Shown here in pieces: positions 27,439 to 37,112 of a DNA stretch of 64,000 bases. Source of the stretch: Deltaproteobacteria bacterium (GTDB lineage Bacteria > Myxococcota_A > UBA9042 > PHBI01); contig WYBB01000163.1 of NCBI GenBank assembly GCA_011526585.1, positions 1-64,000 on the forward strand, read 5' to 3'. The notes beneath the pieces are model-generated. The model ran no database searches. It saw only the letters and a list, made by a program, of their open reading frames with translations, and was not told the origin of the DNA. A program made the position numbers and the translations under genes. Positions within the stretch are counted from its first letter, which is position 1, and the number at the start of each line of letters is the position of its first letter.

Positions 27439-28440
27439 GTGCGTCGCGTGATCATCGCCTCCTCGCTCTTCGTCCTGTCGGCGTGTCCCGAGCCACCGCC
27501 CACAGGGCCCGTTCGTGACCTGAGCGTCGCGGCGACGCGGCCGGCGCCGCGGGTCCCGCTCGTGCCGCTGGCGCTCGCGACCCACGCGGACTTCGACGCC
27601 CTCGAGGAGCGCATCGTCGGCCGCCGTGAGGTCACGCCGCTCATCACCGCGCTCGAGCGCCTCGCCCAGTCGGCCCGCCCGGCCGAGCGCGCCGAGGACG
27701 CGCTCCTGCTCATGCGACTCGGCGCGCTCTATCGCGACCAGGACGAGGCCCTGCGCAACGCCGGCCGCGAATCGGGCTACCTCGAGAAGGCGTTGGCGAT
27801 CGGCACGCGCCTGCGGGCCGAGGCACCGACGAGCCCGCACACGCTCTTCTACCAGGGCTGGGTGCCGTTCGCGTTCCTCGGCGGGCGCGTCGACCGACCG
27901 CTCAGCCTGACGCCCGAGACGAAGGAGCTCGCCAGCGCCTGTCGCGACCAGTGGCGTGCGCTCCTCGCCACCGCCCCCGACTACGATGGGCCCGGCGCGC
28001 TGGACGCGGCGGCGATCGCGCGGATCATCGCGCAGGTCGACGCCGCCGAGGCCGAGCTGGTCGCGTCGACTGCGACCGCGGCCGAGCCCACGCCGGCCGA
28101 GGTGGTCGACCGCGGCGACGTCGAGGTGATCAACACGCTCGCGCGCTTCGAGTCCGCCTCCGAGGGAGAGCGCAAGACGATCTGCCGCGACTGGGAGGCG
28201 AGCCGCAAGCGCGCCGGGCAGGGCCCGCGCTCGGTCCTCGCGCTGCGCATGGATCTCGCGTGCGCGACGACCGCCGGCCAGGCCGGCGATGCCATCGGCC
28301 TCATCAGCGAGCTGCGCCGGCGCGACGGGCCCGCCTTCGACGCGTGCCTGGCCGTCGCCAGGCTCGGGGATCGCGCGGACCTGTCACGTCTCGACAAGAC
28401 CCTGCAGGAGGCGGACCTCCTCTGCGGGCGCGCGCCCTGA
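27439..28440 (+). CDS. Secreted lipoprotein of unknown function, helical
   Basis: The protein has 333 residues. The GTG start gives MRRVIIASSLFVLSAC, a clear lipobox with Cys16. The rest is Ala/Leu/Arg-rich and helical (ALLLMRLGALYRDQDEALRN, SPHTLFYQGWVPFAFLG), resembling TPR-like lipoproteins without a motif I can name. It follows folK after 46 bp and may be co-transcribed. It converges with the Cys-rich gene downstream. Confidence 0.7.
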   Translation: MRRVIIASSLFVLSACPEPPPTGPVRDLSVAATRPAPRVPLVPLALATHADFDALEERIVGRREVTPLITALERLAQSARPAERAEDALLLMRLGALYRDQDEALRNAGRESGYLEKALAIGTRLRAEAPTSPHTLFYQGWVPFAFLGGRVDRPLSLTPETKELASACRDQWRALLATAPDYDGPGALDAAAIARIIAQVDAAEAELVASTATAAEPTPAEVVDRGDVEVINTLARFESASEGERKTICRDWEASRKRAGQGPRSVLALRMDLACATTAGQAGDAIGLISELRRRDGPAFDACLAVARLGDRADLSRLDKTLQEADLLCGRAP

Positions 28441-28522
28441 ACGCGACAAGCCGGGGAGTTGCCTCCCAGGCCAGACGATTCGGGATCCTCACGCATCCGG
28501 ACTCGAGGCCCGTCGAGCCTGA

Positions 28523-29257
28523 TCAATAGGCGGCGCAGTAGCCGTCGTAGGTGCAGTAGCTGCCGACGGGGCAGTCGCGGTCGATGTAGCAGTCGGCCGC
28601 GTAGCAGACGCCGTCGTTGGCGCAGTAGCTGCCGGCGGGGCAGTCGCGGTCGTCGTAGCAGCCGGAGAAGACCTCGCAGAGGCCGTCGACCGAGCAGTAC
28701 TCGCCGGGCGTGCAGTCGAAGTCGTCGCGGCAGAGATCGCCGACCCAGCACTGGCCGTCGGTGGCGCAGTAGGTACCGGCCGGGCACTCGGCGTGGCTCG
28801 TGCAGTAGGGCAGGGCGTAGCAGAAGCCGTCGGCGCCGCAGTACTCACCGCCGGCGCAGTCCCAGTCGGAGCTGCAGCGCGGCTCGAGGTAGCAGACGCC
28901 GTCGCCGGCACAGTAGTAGCCGGGCGCGCAGTCGTAGTTCGAGCGGCAGCCGGGCACGTCGTAGCAGTAGCCGTCGACGCCGCAGTACTCGCCGGGGCCG
29001 CAGTGCGCGTCGACGGTGCACTCGGTGTCGAGGTAGCAGACGCCGTCACCACCGCAGAAGTAGCCGGCGGCGCAGTCCCAATCGTCGTAGCAGCCGGGGG
29101 CCGGGTGGTAGGGCGTGTAGCAGATCCCGTCGACGCCGCAGTAAGAGCCCGCCGGGCAATCCCAATCGTCGAAGCAGGTGTAGACGCCGCCTTCGACATA
29201 GCAGGCCGACAGCGCGAGCGCCCCGACGACTCCAAGACCGAAAAGCTGCGCTTTCAT
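28523..29257 (-). CDS. Nine-repeat Cys-rich lipoprotein
   Basis: The protein has 244 residues. The lipoprotein signal MKAQLFGLGVVGALALSAC is followed by nine tandem units of about 24 residues. Each has the pattern C-x4-D-C-x-x-G-x-Y-C-x-x-D-G-x-C, for example DWDCPAGSYCGVDGICY. The four Cys per unit imply two disulfides per repeat, a compact rigid rod on the cell surface. Repeat count and regularity are clear in the sequence; function is unknown. It resembles myxobacterial 'DNA/Cys-rich' surface proteins by composition only. Confidence 0.78.
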   Translation of the reverse strand: MKAQLFGLGVVGALALSACYVEGGVYTCFDDWDCPAGSYCGVDGICYTPYHPAPGCYDDWDCAAGYFCGGDGVCYLDTECTVDAHCGPGEYCGVDGYCYDVPGCRSNYDCAPGYYCAGDGVCYLEPRCSSDWDCAGGEYCGADGFCYALPYCTSHAECPAGTYCATDGQCWVGDLCRDDFDCTPGEYCSVDGLCEVFSGCYDDRDCPAGSYCANDGVCYAADCYIDRDCPVGSYCTYDGYCAAY

Positions 29258-29439
29258 CTCGCTCCCCTCACCTCGTCTCTACCCCGTGGCGTCCATCGCC
29301 TGGGTCGCGGCCCACCGTCGTGTCCGCTGATGTCGCCCGGGACGGGATCGGGCACTGGGATCTTCAAAAGTTTTGGGTCCAGCGGCCGCGCGCCCGCGCC
29401 ACCAGGGGGCCTGAGCCCACCCGGCCGCCACCGCGGGGG

Positions 29440-29462
29440 GCGGTTCACGCGCGGTGAACCGC
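29440..29462. promoter_or_regulatory. 23-bp inverted repeat upstream of a lipoprotein gene
   Basis: GCGGTTCAC (29440-29448) and GTGAACCGC (29454-29462) are perfect complements around a 5-base spacer. A second small inverted repeat (TGGCC-N5-GGCCA) follows at once. The site ends 37 bp before the ATG at 29500, so it fits an operator or a 5'-leader hairpin. Confidence 0.5.
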
Positions 29463-29499
29463 TGGCCAATCCGGCCACTTGAGTCTATCTTATCGCGCC

Positions 29500-30210
29500 A
29501 TGAGCGTCATCGAGCCAGCGGTTCGTGTCTCCGCCGGCGGTTCGGCCTCGGCGGGCGCCGCCGTCGTGCTCGTGCTCTGCCTGGGCGCGTGCGCGCCACG
29601 CGGGCCCGAGCCGGTGCCGGAGGCGGCGCGGTTGGTCGTCGACGAGGTCGAGCAGGCGCTCGCGCGGCGCGACTTCGCGAGGGCGCGGCAATACGTCGAC
29701 TTCCGCTTTCGGCTGGCCGAGAGCCTGGGCGAGCTGTGGCGGGACGGGCGGGAAGAGGCGCGCGCGGACATGGTCGAGCGGCTCGCCGAGATGTTCGACA
29801 CGACGAGCGAGCGGGAGCTCGCGCGCTACGCCGGCAAGCGGATGACGCGGAGCGTCATGCGGCGCGAGGGTTCGCACCTGTGGATCGAGAGCCGCGTGAC
29901 CGATGAAACAGAAGCGCCGGCTCGGAGCTTCGCATGGCAGTATCGACTCACACCGAGGGGGACCTCATGGGCAATCACTCAGCGGGAATACCTGGTCGAC
30001 GGGATGCCGAGCGATTCGACGCGCTTCTGGCCCATGGCTCTCAAGCAGGTGGGGATGAAGCTCGGGAGGATGCCGAGCCTGTCCGAGCTCGCGGCGAACC
30101 TGCCGTCGGTCATGGGCACGATGCGGATCCGGCGCTTCAAGGTGCCGGACCACGCGGGCCCGCCATCGTCGCAGGATGGAGCGCCGACACGGGCGCCACC
30201 GCCGCGCTGA
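29500..30210 (+). CDS. Secreted lipoprotein upstream of a RelA/SpoT-like gene
   Basis: The protein has 236 residues. An N-terminal hydrophobic stretch (GAAVVLVLCLGAC) gives a lipobox. The body is a mixed alpha/beta domain (ARLVVDEVEQALARRDFARA ... FAWQYRLTPRGTSWAITQRE) resembling substrate-binding/auxiliary folds such as MlaC or NTF2-like proteins, without a firm match. I chose the ATG at 29500 over a TTG at 29479. Its stop overlaps an in-frame CTG of the next gene as CTGA, suggesting coupling. Confidence 0.65.
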   Translation: MSVIEPAVRVSAGGSASAGAAVVLVLCLGACAPRGPEPVPEAARLVVDEVEQALARRDFARARQYVDFRFRLAESLGELWRDGREEARADMVERLAEMFDTTSERELARYAGKRMTRSVMRREGSHLWIESRVTDETEAPARSFAWQYRLTPRGTSWAITQREYLVDGMPSDSTRFWPMALKQVGMKLGRMPSLSELAANLPSVMGTMRIRRFKVPDHAGPPSSQDGAPTRAPPPR

Positions 30211-30248
30211 GGGCGGCGGCGGAGGATGACTCGCCGCTGGCGCTGCTC

Positions 30249-31334
30249 GTGCGGGACGAGCGCACGAACCGCCTCCTGGCGAGCTTGTCGTCCCACCTCG
30301 ACGCGCTGCGCGAGGCGACGCGGCAGGGCCGGCCGCCACCGGTCCTGGAGCTCGCCCGGAGCGAGATCGAGAACTGCCGCAACACGTGGGAAGCCGGCGT
30401 CCTGAGCGGCGAGCACCACCTCTACGACTTCGCGACGCTGGTGGCGCAGCGGCTCGTCGGCACCACGCAGATCCAGCTCGTCGCGCGCGTGGTGATGGGA
30501 CAGAAGGAGGAGGACGAGGGCCCCGGCTCCCAGCGCATCGTGATCGAAGAGACGATCACCCGCGAGAACCTCAAGCGCGTGACCGACTACACGCTGGCGC
30601 AGCGGATCGCCCGCCGCTACCGCTATCGCGCGAGCCACGACCAGCCGTTCGGCGTGCTCTACCCACGCGCGAGCTTCCTCGAGCTCTGGCCGTTGGACAC
30701 GGCCGAGGACTCACCGGCCACGCGCGTGCTCACGCGCGTCAAGACGAACGACCAGATCTGGAACAAGGTGTGCGATGCGCTCTTCGCGGTCGACACGTTG
30801 CTCCAGCGCAACAAGATCCTCAACAACGACTCGAAGTACATCAAGGACGTCTTCGGCGTGAAGGTGCTGACGCCGCGCAAGGTCGACAGCTACCGCGTCG
30901 ACGCGGAGCTGGCGGCGATGACCTTCGCGCCCTCCGAGCTCGAGGAGCTCGGCGTCACGGTCGAGCCATCGCTGCTCAAGCTGGAGCTCATCGAGCACAA
31001 GGACTACCTCGCGTTGCCGCCCGCGCAGAAGAAGCAGACCGGGTGGGAGGCGATCAAGAACGTCTATCGCTGGGGCAATCAGCTCTTCGAGGTGCAGATC
31101 CAGACCGAGGCGAACTACTACCTCGAGGCGCTGCACCTGACCGACACCTCGCACCGGACCTTCGAGATGAAGCGGCGCCAGATGCGGCGCGGGTTGGAGA
31201 AGGTCGTGCCGCACTACGCCGACTACCGGCGCCTCTTGAAGCTCCTGTTCCGGCGCGAGGACGACGAGGAGCTGCACGCGCTCGAGGAGAGCCTGCCGTG
31301 GCTCAGGATCGTCAACGGCGAGGCCACCTTCTGA
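30249..31334 (+). CDS. Divergent RelA/SpoT-fold (nucleotidyltransferase) protein
   Basis: The protein has 361 residues from the GTG at 30249. The C-terminal half keeps the order of RelA/SpoT synthetase landmarks: DSKYIKDVFGVKV (about 194-206), HKDYLALP (250-257), GWEAIKNV (265-272) where GYQSLH is expected, and FEVQIQTEAN (about 280-289) for EVQIRT. The altered His/Ser positions leave activity open: (p)ppGpp or another nucleotide product, or none. No HD or TGS domain is present, as in small alarmone synthetases. A CTG at 30207 overlapping the upstream TGA is an alternative start. Confidence 0.65.
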   Translation: MRDERTNRLLASLSSHLDALREATRQGRPPPVLELARSEIENCRNTWEAGVLSGEHHLYDFATLVAQRLVGTTQIQLVARVVMGQKEEDEGPGSQRIVIEETITRENLKRVTDYTLAQRIARRYRYRASHDQPFGVLYPRASFLELWPLDTAEDSPATRVLTRVKTNDQIWNKVCDALFAVDTLLQRNKILNNDSKYIKDVFGVKVLTPRKVDSYRVDAELAAMTFAPSELEELGVTVEPSLLKLELIEHKDYLALPPAQKKQTGWEAIKNVYRWGNQLFEVQIQTEANYYLEALHLTDTSHRTFEMKRRQMRRGLEKVVPHYADYRRLLKLLFRREDDEELHALEESLPWLRIVNGEATF

Positions 31335-31346
31335 GTCGGTGCTCGG

Positions 31347-33245
31347 TCAGCCGGCGCGCTTCTTGAGGTGCACGAGCAGCGCGGTGATCGAGGCCGCGGT
31401 GACCCCGGGCAGGCGGCTGGCGTGGCCGAGCGACGCGGGTCTCGCGCGTGCGAGCTTCTGGCGCGCTTCGGTGGAGAGGCCGTGCACCTCGTCGAAGACG
31501 AGGTCATCGGGCAGGCGCACCGACTCGAGGCGCTTGAAGCGCTCGACCTGGCGATCCTGGCGCTGCAGGTAGCCGTCGTAGGTGAGGCGCACCTCGACCT
31601 TCTCGAAGGCCTGCCAGTCGTGTGCGCGCAGGTCGGCGAGCGCGGCGCCGTCCTCGGCGATGGGGATCAGATCGGCGAGCGCGACCTCGGGGCGGCGCGC
31701 GAGCTCGGCCAGCGTCGTCGGTTGCTGGATCGGCGCGAGGCCGGCGTCGGCGAGGCGCTGGTTGGTGCGCTGATCGGGCACGAGGCGCTCGGCGCGGAGG
31801 CGCGCCAGCGCTGATTCGACGCGGGCCACGCGCGCCTGGTACGCGGCGAAGGTCGTGTCGTCGACGAGGCCGAGCGCGCGGCCGCGCGGCATGAGGCGCT
31901 CGTCGGCGTTGTCCTCGCGCAGGTGCAGGCGGTACTCGGCGCGCGAGGTGAACATGCGATAGGGCTCGTCGACCCCGCGCGTGACGAGGTCGTCGATCAT
32001 GACGCCGAGGTAGCCCTGGCCGCGGTCGACGATGAACGGATCGGCGTCGGGTGCGCGCGTGACGAGCGCGGCGTTGATGCCTGCGACGAGGCCCTGCGCG
32101 GCGGCCTCTTCGTAGCCGGTGGTGCCGTTGAGCTGGCCGGCGAAGAAGAGGCCGGCGACGCGGTGCGTCTCGAGCGTGGGTGAGAGCTCGCGCGGGTCGA
32201 CGAAGTCGTACTCGACGGCGTAGCCGGGGCGCGTGATCTCGGCGCGCTCGAGGCCGGGGATCGAGCGCACGAGCGCGAGCTGAACGTCGATGGGAAGGCT
32301 CGTCGAGATGCCGTTGGGGTAGACCTCGGAGGTCGAGAGACCCTCGGGCTCGAGGAAGATCTGGTGGGTCTCCTTGTCGGCGAAGCGCACCACCTTGTCT
32401 TCGATCGAAGGGCAGTAGCGCGGGCCGGTGCCCTTGATCTCACCGGCGTAGATCGGCGAGCGGTGGAGGTTGTCGCGGATGACGCGGTGGGTCTCGGCCG
32501 TGGTCCAGGTGATGTGACAGACCGTTTGCGGCGATGCGATCGGCGGGCCATAGGCGCTGAAGGGGCGCGGCGGATCGTCACCGGGCTGCACTTCGAGGCC
32601 GGACCAGTCGATGGTGCGGCCGTCGAGGCGCGGCACGGTGCCGGTCTTGAGGCGGCCGAGCGGAAAGCCGAGGCGCGCGAGGGTGTGGCCGAGGCCGTGG
32701 GCGGCGGGGTCGCCGGCGCGCCCGCCCGTGACCTTGAGCTCGCCATAGTGGAGCAGGCCGCCGAGGAAGGTGCCGGTCGTGAGGATGACCGTCGGGGCCG
32801 AGAAGACGAGCCCGAGGTTGGTCACGACGCCGGTGACGCGCGGGCGCTCGCCGGGAGCGGCGGAGGCGAGGACCAGGTCCTCGACGTTGGCCTGCTTGAG
32901 CGCCACGTTCGGGTGGGACTCGAGCGCGCGCCGGACCTCCTTGGCGTACTCGACCTTGTCGGCCTGCGCGCGGCTGCCGCGTACGGCCGGACCGCGCGAG
33001 GCGTTGAGGCGGCGGAACTGGATCCCGGTCCTGTCGATGGCGCGCCCCATGAGGCCGCCGAGCGCGTCGATCTCCTTGACGAGGTGACCCTTGCCGAGCC
33101 CGCCGATGGCGGGGTTGCAGCTCATCCAGCCGACGCGATCGATGTTCTGCGTCAAGACCAGCACGCGCGCGCCGATGCGCGCCGCGGCGAGCGCGGCCTC
33201 GATACCGGCGTGGCCGGCGCCGACGACGATGACATCGGGCGTCAC
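31347..33245 (-). CDS. mnmG: tRNA uridine-34 carboxymethylaminomethyl synthase MnmG (GidA)
   Basis: FAD-dependent partner of MnmE in modifying tRNA U34. The 632 residues begin, from a GTG start, with [20 protein letters not shown]. They contain [32 protein letters not shown] and, near the end, the GidA C-terminal helical region ([20 protein letters not shown]). It lies 12 bp downstream of the CpoB-like gene on the same strand. GidA is near oriC in many bacteria, but no dnaA, parA/parB or mnmE accompanies it here. Confidence 0.96.
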   Translation of the reverse strand: MTPDVIVVGAGHAGIEAALAAARIGARVLVLTQNIDRVGWMSCNPAIGGLGKGHLVKEIDALGGLMGRAIDRTGIQFRRLNASRGPAVRGSRAQADKVEYAKEVRRALESHPNVALKQANVEDLVLASAAPGERPRVTGVVTNLGLVFSAPTVILTTGTFLGGLLHYGELKVTGGRAGDPAAHGLGHTLARLGFPLGRLKTGTVPRLDGRTIDWSGLEVQPGDDPPRPFSAYGPPIASPQTVCHITWTTAETHRVIRDNLHRSPIYAGEIKGTGPRYCPSIEDKVVRFADKETHQIFLEPEGLSTSEVYPNGISTSLPIDVQLALVRSIPGLERAEITRPGYAVEYDFVDPRELSPTLETHRVAGLFFAGQLNGTTGYEEAAAQGLVAGINAALVTRAPDADPFIVDRGQGYLGVMIDDLVTRGVDEPYRMFTSRAEYRLHLREDNADERLMPRGRALGLVDDTTFAAYQARVARVESALARLRAERLVPDQRTNQRLADAGLAPIQQPTTLAELARRPEVALADLIPIAEDGAALADLRAHDWQAFEKVEVRLTYDGYLQRQDRQVERFKRLESVRLPDDLVFDEVHGLSTEARQKLARARPASLGHASRLPGVTAASITALLVHLKKRAG

Positions 33246-33257
33246 CGCGCTACCTTG

Positions 33258-34040
33258 CTACTTGCACTCGCCCATGACGGTGCGCGCGCGTGTCTTGGCT
33301 TCGGCCGCTTCGGTCGTGCCCTTGAAGGTCTTCTCGACGAACTGGAAGATCGCCTTGGCGCGGTCGCAGCGCTTCTGCAGGACGAAGAGCTCGGCGATGC
33401 GGAAGGTGGCGGGCGCGGCGTGCGGGCTCTGCTCGTGGCGCTCGTAGACGCCCTGGTAGGCCTTGATGGCGCCCTCGACGTCGCCAGCGCGCTCGAGGAG
33501 CTTGCCGGTCTCGACGAGGGCCTGCGGCGCGCGCGGGTCGTCGGGGAAGCTCGCCTCGAAGAGCTCGTAGATCGCCTTGGCCTCCTGGAACTTGTCGGCC
33601 TTGCCGCGCTCCTCGGCGGCCTTCCAGATGCCGTCCTTGTCCTTGGGCAGGTCGGAGGGCAGGTAGACGACGGTCCAGCCGAGGCGGTCGGCGAGCTCCT
33701 TCTTGATGACGCCGAGGTCCTTCAGCATCTGGTTGACGCGGAAGTCGAACGCCTCGAGGTTGCCCTTGAGCTTGGGGTGGTCCTGCTCGATACGCTCGAG
33801 GCGCGCGCCGAGGTCGGCGCCGCTCTTGCGCAGGGTGTCTTCGGCGTCGGTCAGCATCTTGTGCAGGCGCTCGAGCTTGCCCATGTCCTCGGCCATCTTG
33901 GCGCGCAGCTGCTCGCGCTCGTGCTCGAGCGAGGAGACGCGCGCGTCGAGGCGATCGACCTCGCTGGCCGAAGCGCAGCCGAGGGCGCTTCCGGCGAGGA
34001 GGACGGAGACGAACCATGAACGGAGCGAGCCCGGGTGCAC
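33258..34040 (-). CDS. CpoB/YbgF-like coiled-coil and TPR lipoprotein
   Basis: The protein has 260 residues. The GTG start at 34040 begins a lipoprotein signal ending LAGSALGC. A coiled coil (EHEREQLRAKMAEDMGKLER) runs to about residue 110. TPR-like helices follow (DKFQEAKAIYELFEASFPDD, DVEGAIKAYQGVYERH). The order matches the Tol-Pal-associated CpoB/YbgF family, which coordinates cell-wall synthesis and outer-membrane constriction, though tol and pal are not next to it. A longer reading to 34124 lacks a signal peptide. Confidence 0.7.
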   Translation of the reverse strand: MHPGSLRSWFVSVLLAGSALGCASASEVDRLDARVSSLEHEREQLRAKMAEDMGKLERLHKMLTDAEDTLRKSGADLGARLERIEQDHPKLKGNLEAFDFRVNQMLKDLGVIKKELADRLGWTVVYLPSDLPKDKDGIWKAAEERGKADKFQEAKAIYELFEASFPDDPRAPQALVETGKLLERAGDVEGAIKAYQGVYERHEQSPHAAPATFRIAELFVLQKRCDRAKAIFQFVEKTFKGTTEAAEAKTRARTVMGECK

Positions 34041-34186
34041 ACGGCGCGTGTATGCATGAACGGCTCGGGTGTCAAGCGCGCGTGCCCACGCGAGGCTTGC
34101 GTCGCTCGCTCGCCTGGTGTGCAATGCCCGCCGTCCGAGAATACGCCGCGCGCGCCCGACGTTGTGCGCGCTTCGAGAGGTCCTGA
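34041..34186. promoter_or_regulatory. Divergent intergenic region CpoB-like gene / NtrC-type regulator
   Basis: This 146-bp gap holds promoters for both flanking genes. I see no clear sigma-70 or sigma-54 consensus. A GAGAGG purine run at 34174-34179 is the probable ribosome binding site for the TTG at 34187. Confidence 0.3.
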
Positions 34187-35542
<1,356 letters not shown>

Positions 35543-35618
35543 CGCGCCCGGCCGAGCCGCGTTGACCGGGCACGGGGTCGAGGGTAGTTTCGTGCCCGTT
35601 GCCCGGCCAGGAGTCGAC

Positions 35619-37049
35619 GTGAGGGTCTGTCCATTCTGCAGCACGGAGAACGAAGCGTTCTTTCGCTTCTGTCTCGGATGTGGCGCGGACCTCGACGAGG
35701 TGCTGGGCTCCGAGGACGGTGCAACCGCGGGCGCGACGGCGAGCGACGCCGAGGCCGAGCCGGAGGCGATCCCCAAGCCGCGCGTCTCCGCCAAGGACAC
35801 GGCGGTCGACGTGCCGGCGGTGACCCCGGAGATGCTCGCCAAGATGCAGGCGCCGGCGGCGAAGGGGGGCGGGCGCGGGTCGGCCAAGGCGGCCGCGTCA
35901 CCTCCGAAGTCCGCCGAGATCAAGGCACCGGCGCCGCCCGCCATCCCGGCGGCGATGCCCTCGGCACCACCACCGCGCGTGGCGCGCGAGCGCGACAAGA
36001 CGATCGAGCCCGGCGGTGCGGTCAAGCCGGGCAGCGCGGCGTCGCAGGCGGTGGCGCAGGCGCAGGGCGAAGCGTCACGGAGGGCGGCCGCGGCCGCGGC
36101 GACCGAGCAGGTCGGCGCGGGGCCGGCGGTGGCGATGGCGGAGGCGGCGCGCCACGCCGAGGCCTCGCCGCCCGCGCATCGCGTCGCCGAGACCGTGCCG
36201 CCGGGCACGGTCGAGCCCGTGCGCACGAAGCCGGCCCCGGTCTCCCCGGTCTCCTCGCCGATCTCGGGCACGACCAGCCCGCGGCCGACCGCAGCGCCCG
36301 CGAACAAGGCCCAACCGTCCGCGGGCACGACGGCGAGGCGCGCGGGCTCGGCGGAGGCGCCACCGCCGCCGGCGCCGCAGCCCAAGCGCGCGGCCGCGGC
36401 CAAGGGCAACGCCAGGCTGGTGATCATCCTCGAGGATGGTACCGACGGCTCGGTGCTCGAGCTCGGCCCCGAGACGACGGTCATCGGGCGCGAAGGCGTC
36501 GACATCAGCTTCCCGCACGACGACTTCCTCGCGAAGCGCCACGCGGAGTTCGCGTTCCGCGAGGGCGTGCTCCACCTGCGGCCGCTAGAATCGACCAACG
36601 GGGTCTTCCTGCAGGTGCACCAGGAGGTCGAGCTCGACAGCGGCGACGTCTTCCGGATCGGGCAGCAGCTCCTCTGCTTCGAGCTGCTCTCGGTCGTCGC
36701 GAACAAGCTCGAGGTCGACCCGCGCGGACAAGCGATCCCGCTGGGCAGCCCGATGCCCGAGGGGGCCTGGGGTCGCCTCGGGCAGGTGATCGCCCCCGAG
36801 ACGATGGGCTCGGTCTATCTGCTCGGCGGCAACGAGGTCTACCTCGGGCGCGAGCGCGGCGACATCACCTTCCCCGGCGATGGCTTCGTGTCCGGGCTGC
36901 ACGCCCAGATCTCGATGCGCAACGGGCGTTGTTTCCTGAAGGATCTCGGGAGCTCGAACGGCACCTACCTGCGCCTGTCGAAGGCGACGCCGGTCAAGCG
37001 CGGCATGCTGGTCCTCGCCGGCCAACAGCTCTTCCGCGTCGAATCCTGA
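35619..37049 (+). CDS. Zinc-ribbon protein with two FHA domains
   Basis: The protein has 476 residues. The GTG at 35619 has an AGGAG box five bases upstream and gives MRVCPFC at the N-terminus. The ribbon ligands are Cys4, 7, 18 and 21. A long Pro/Ala linker leads to two FHA phosphothreonine-binding domains: the first around TVIGREGVDISFPHDDFLAK, the second around VYLGRERGDITFPGDGFVSG with LHAQIS and SSNGTYL. FHA domains recognise partners of Ser/Thr kinases, so a link with the kinase gene at 6913 is possible but inferred. Confidence 0.88.
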   Translation: MRVCPFCSTENEAFFRFCLGCGADLDEVLGSEDGATAGATASDAEAEPEAIPKPRVSAKDTAVDVPAVTPEMLAKMQAPAAKGGGRGSAKAAASPPKSAEIKAPAPPAIPAAMPSAPPPRVARERDKTIEPGGAVKPGSAASQAVAQAQGEASRRAAAAAATEQVGAGPAVAMAEAARHAEASPPAHRVAETVPPGTVEPVRTKPAPVSPVSSPISGTTSPRPTAAPANKAQPSAGTTARRAGSAEAPPPPAPQPKRAAAAKGNARLVIILEDGTDGSVLELGPETTVIGREGVDISFPHDDFLAKRHAEFAFREGVLHLRPLESTNGVFLQVHQEVELDSGDVFRIGQQLLCFELLSVVANKLEVDPRGQAIPLGSPMPEGAWGRLGQVIAPETMGSVYLLGGNEVYLGRERGDITFPGDGFVSGLHAQISMRNGRCFLKDLGSSNGTYLRLSKATPVKRGMLVLAGQQLFRVES

Positions 37050-37112
37050 ACACCCGCCGCACCTGAAGGCCACGCTTTACGCGACGGCCTGCTGTGTCTA
37101 CAAGCGAGGGCG

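Noticed and set aside
29934-30248. N-terminal extension of the RelA/SpoT-like protein to an ATG at 29934
   Set aside because: It would overlap the lipoprotein gene by about 270 bp, and its composition is that of a shadow frame.
31347-33245. mnmG as evidence that an origin lies here
   Set aside because: The neighbours are not dnaA, parA/parB or mnmE, and the strand polarity change nearby is of terminus type, not origin type.
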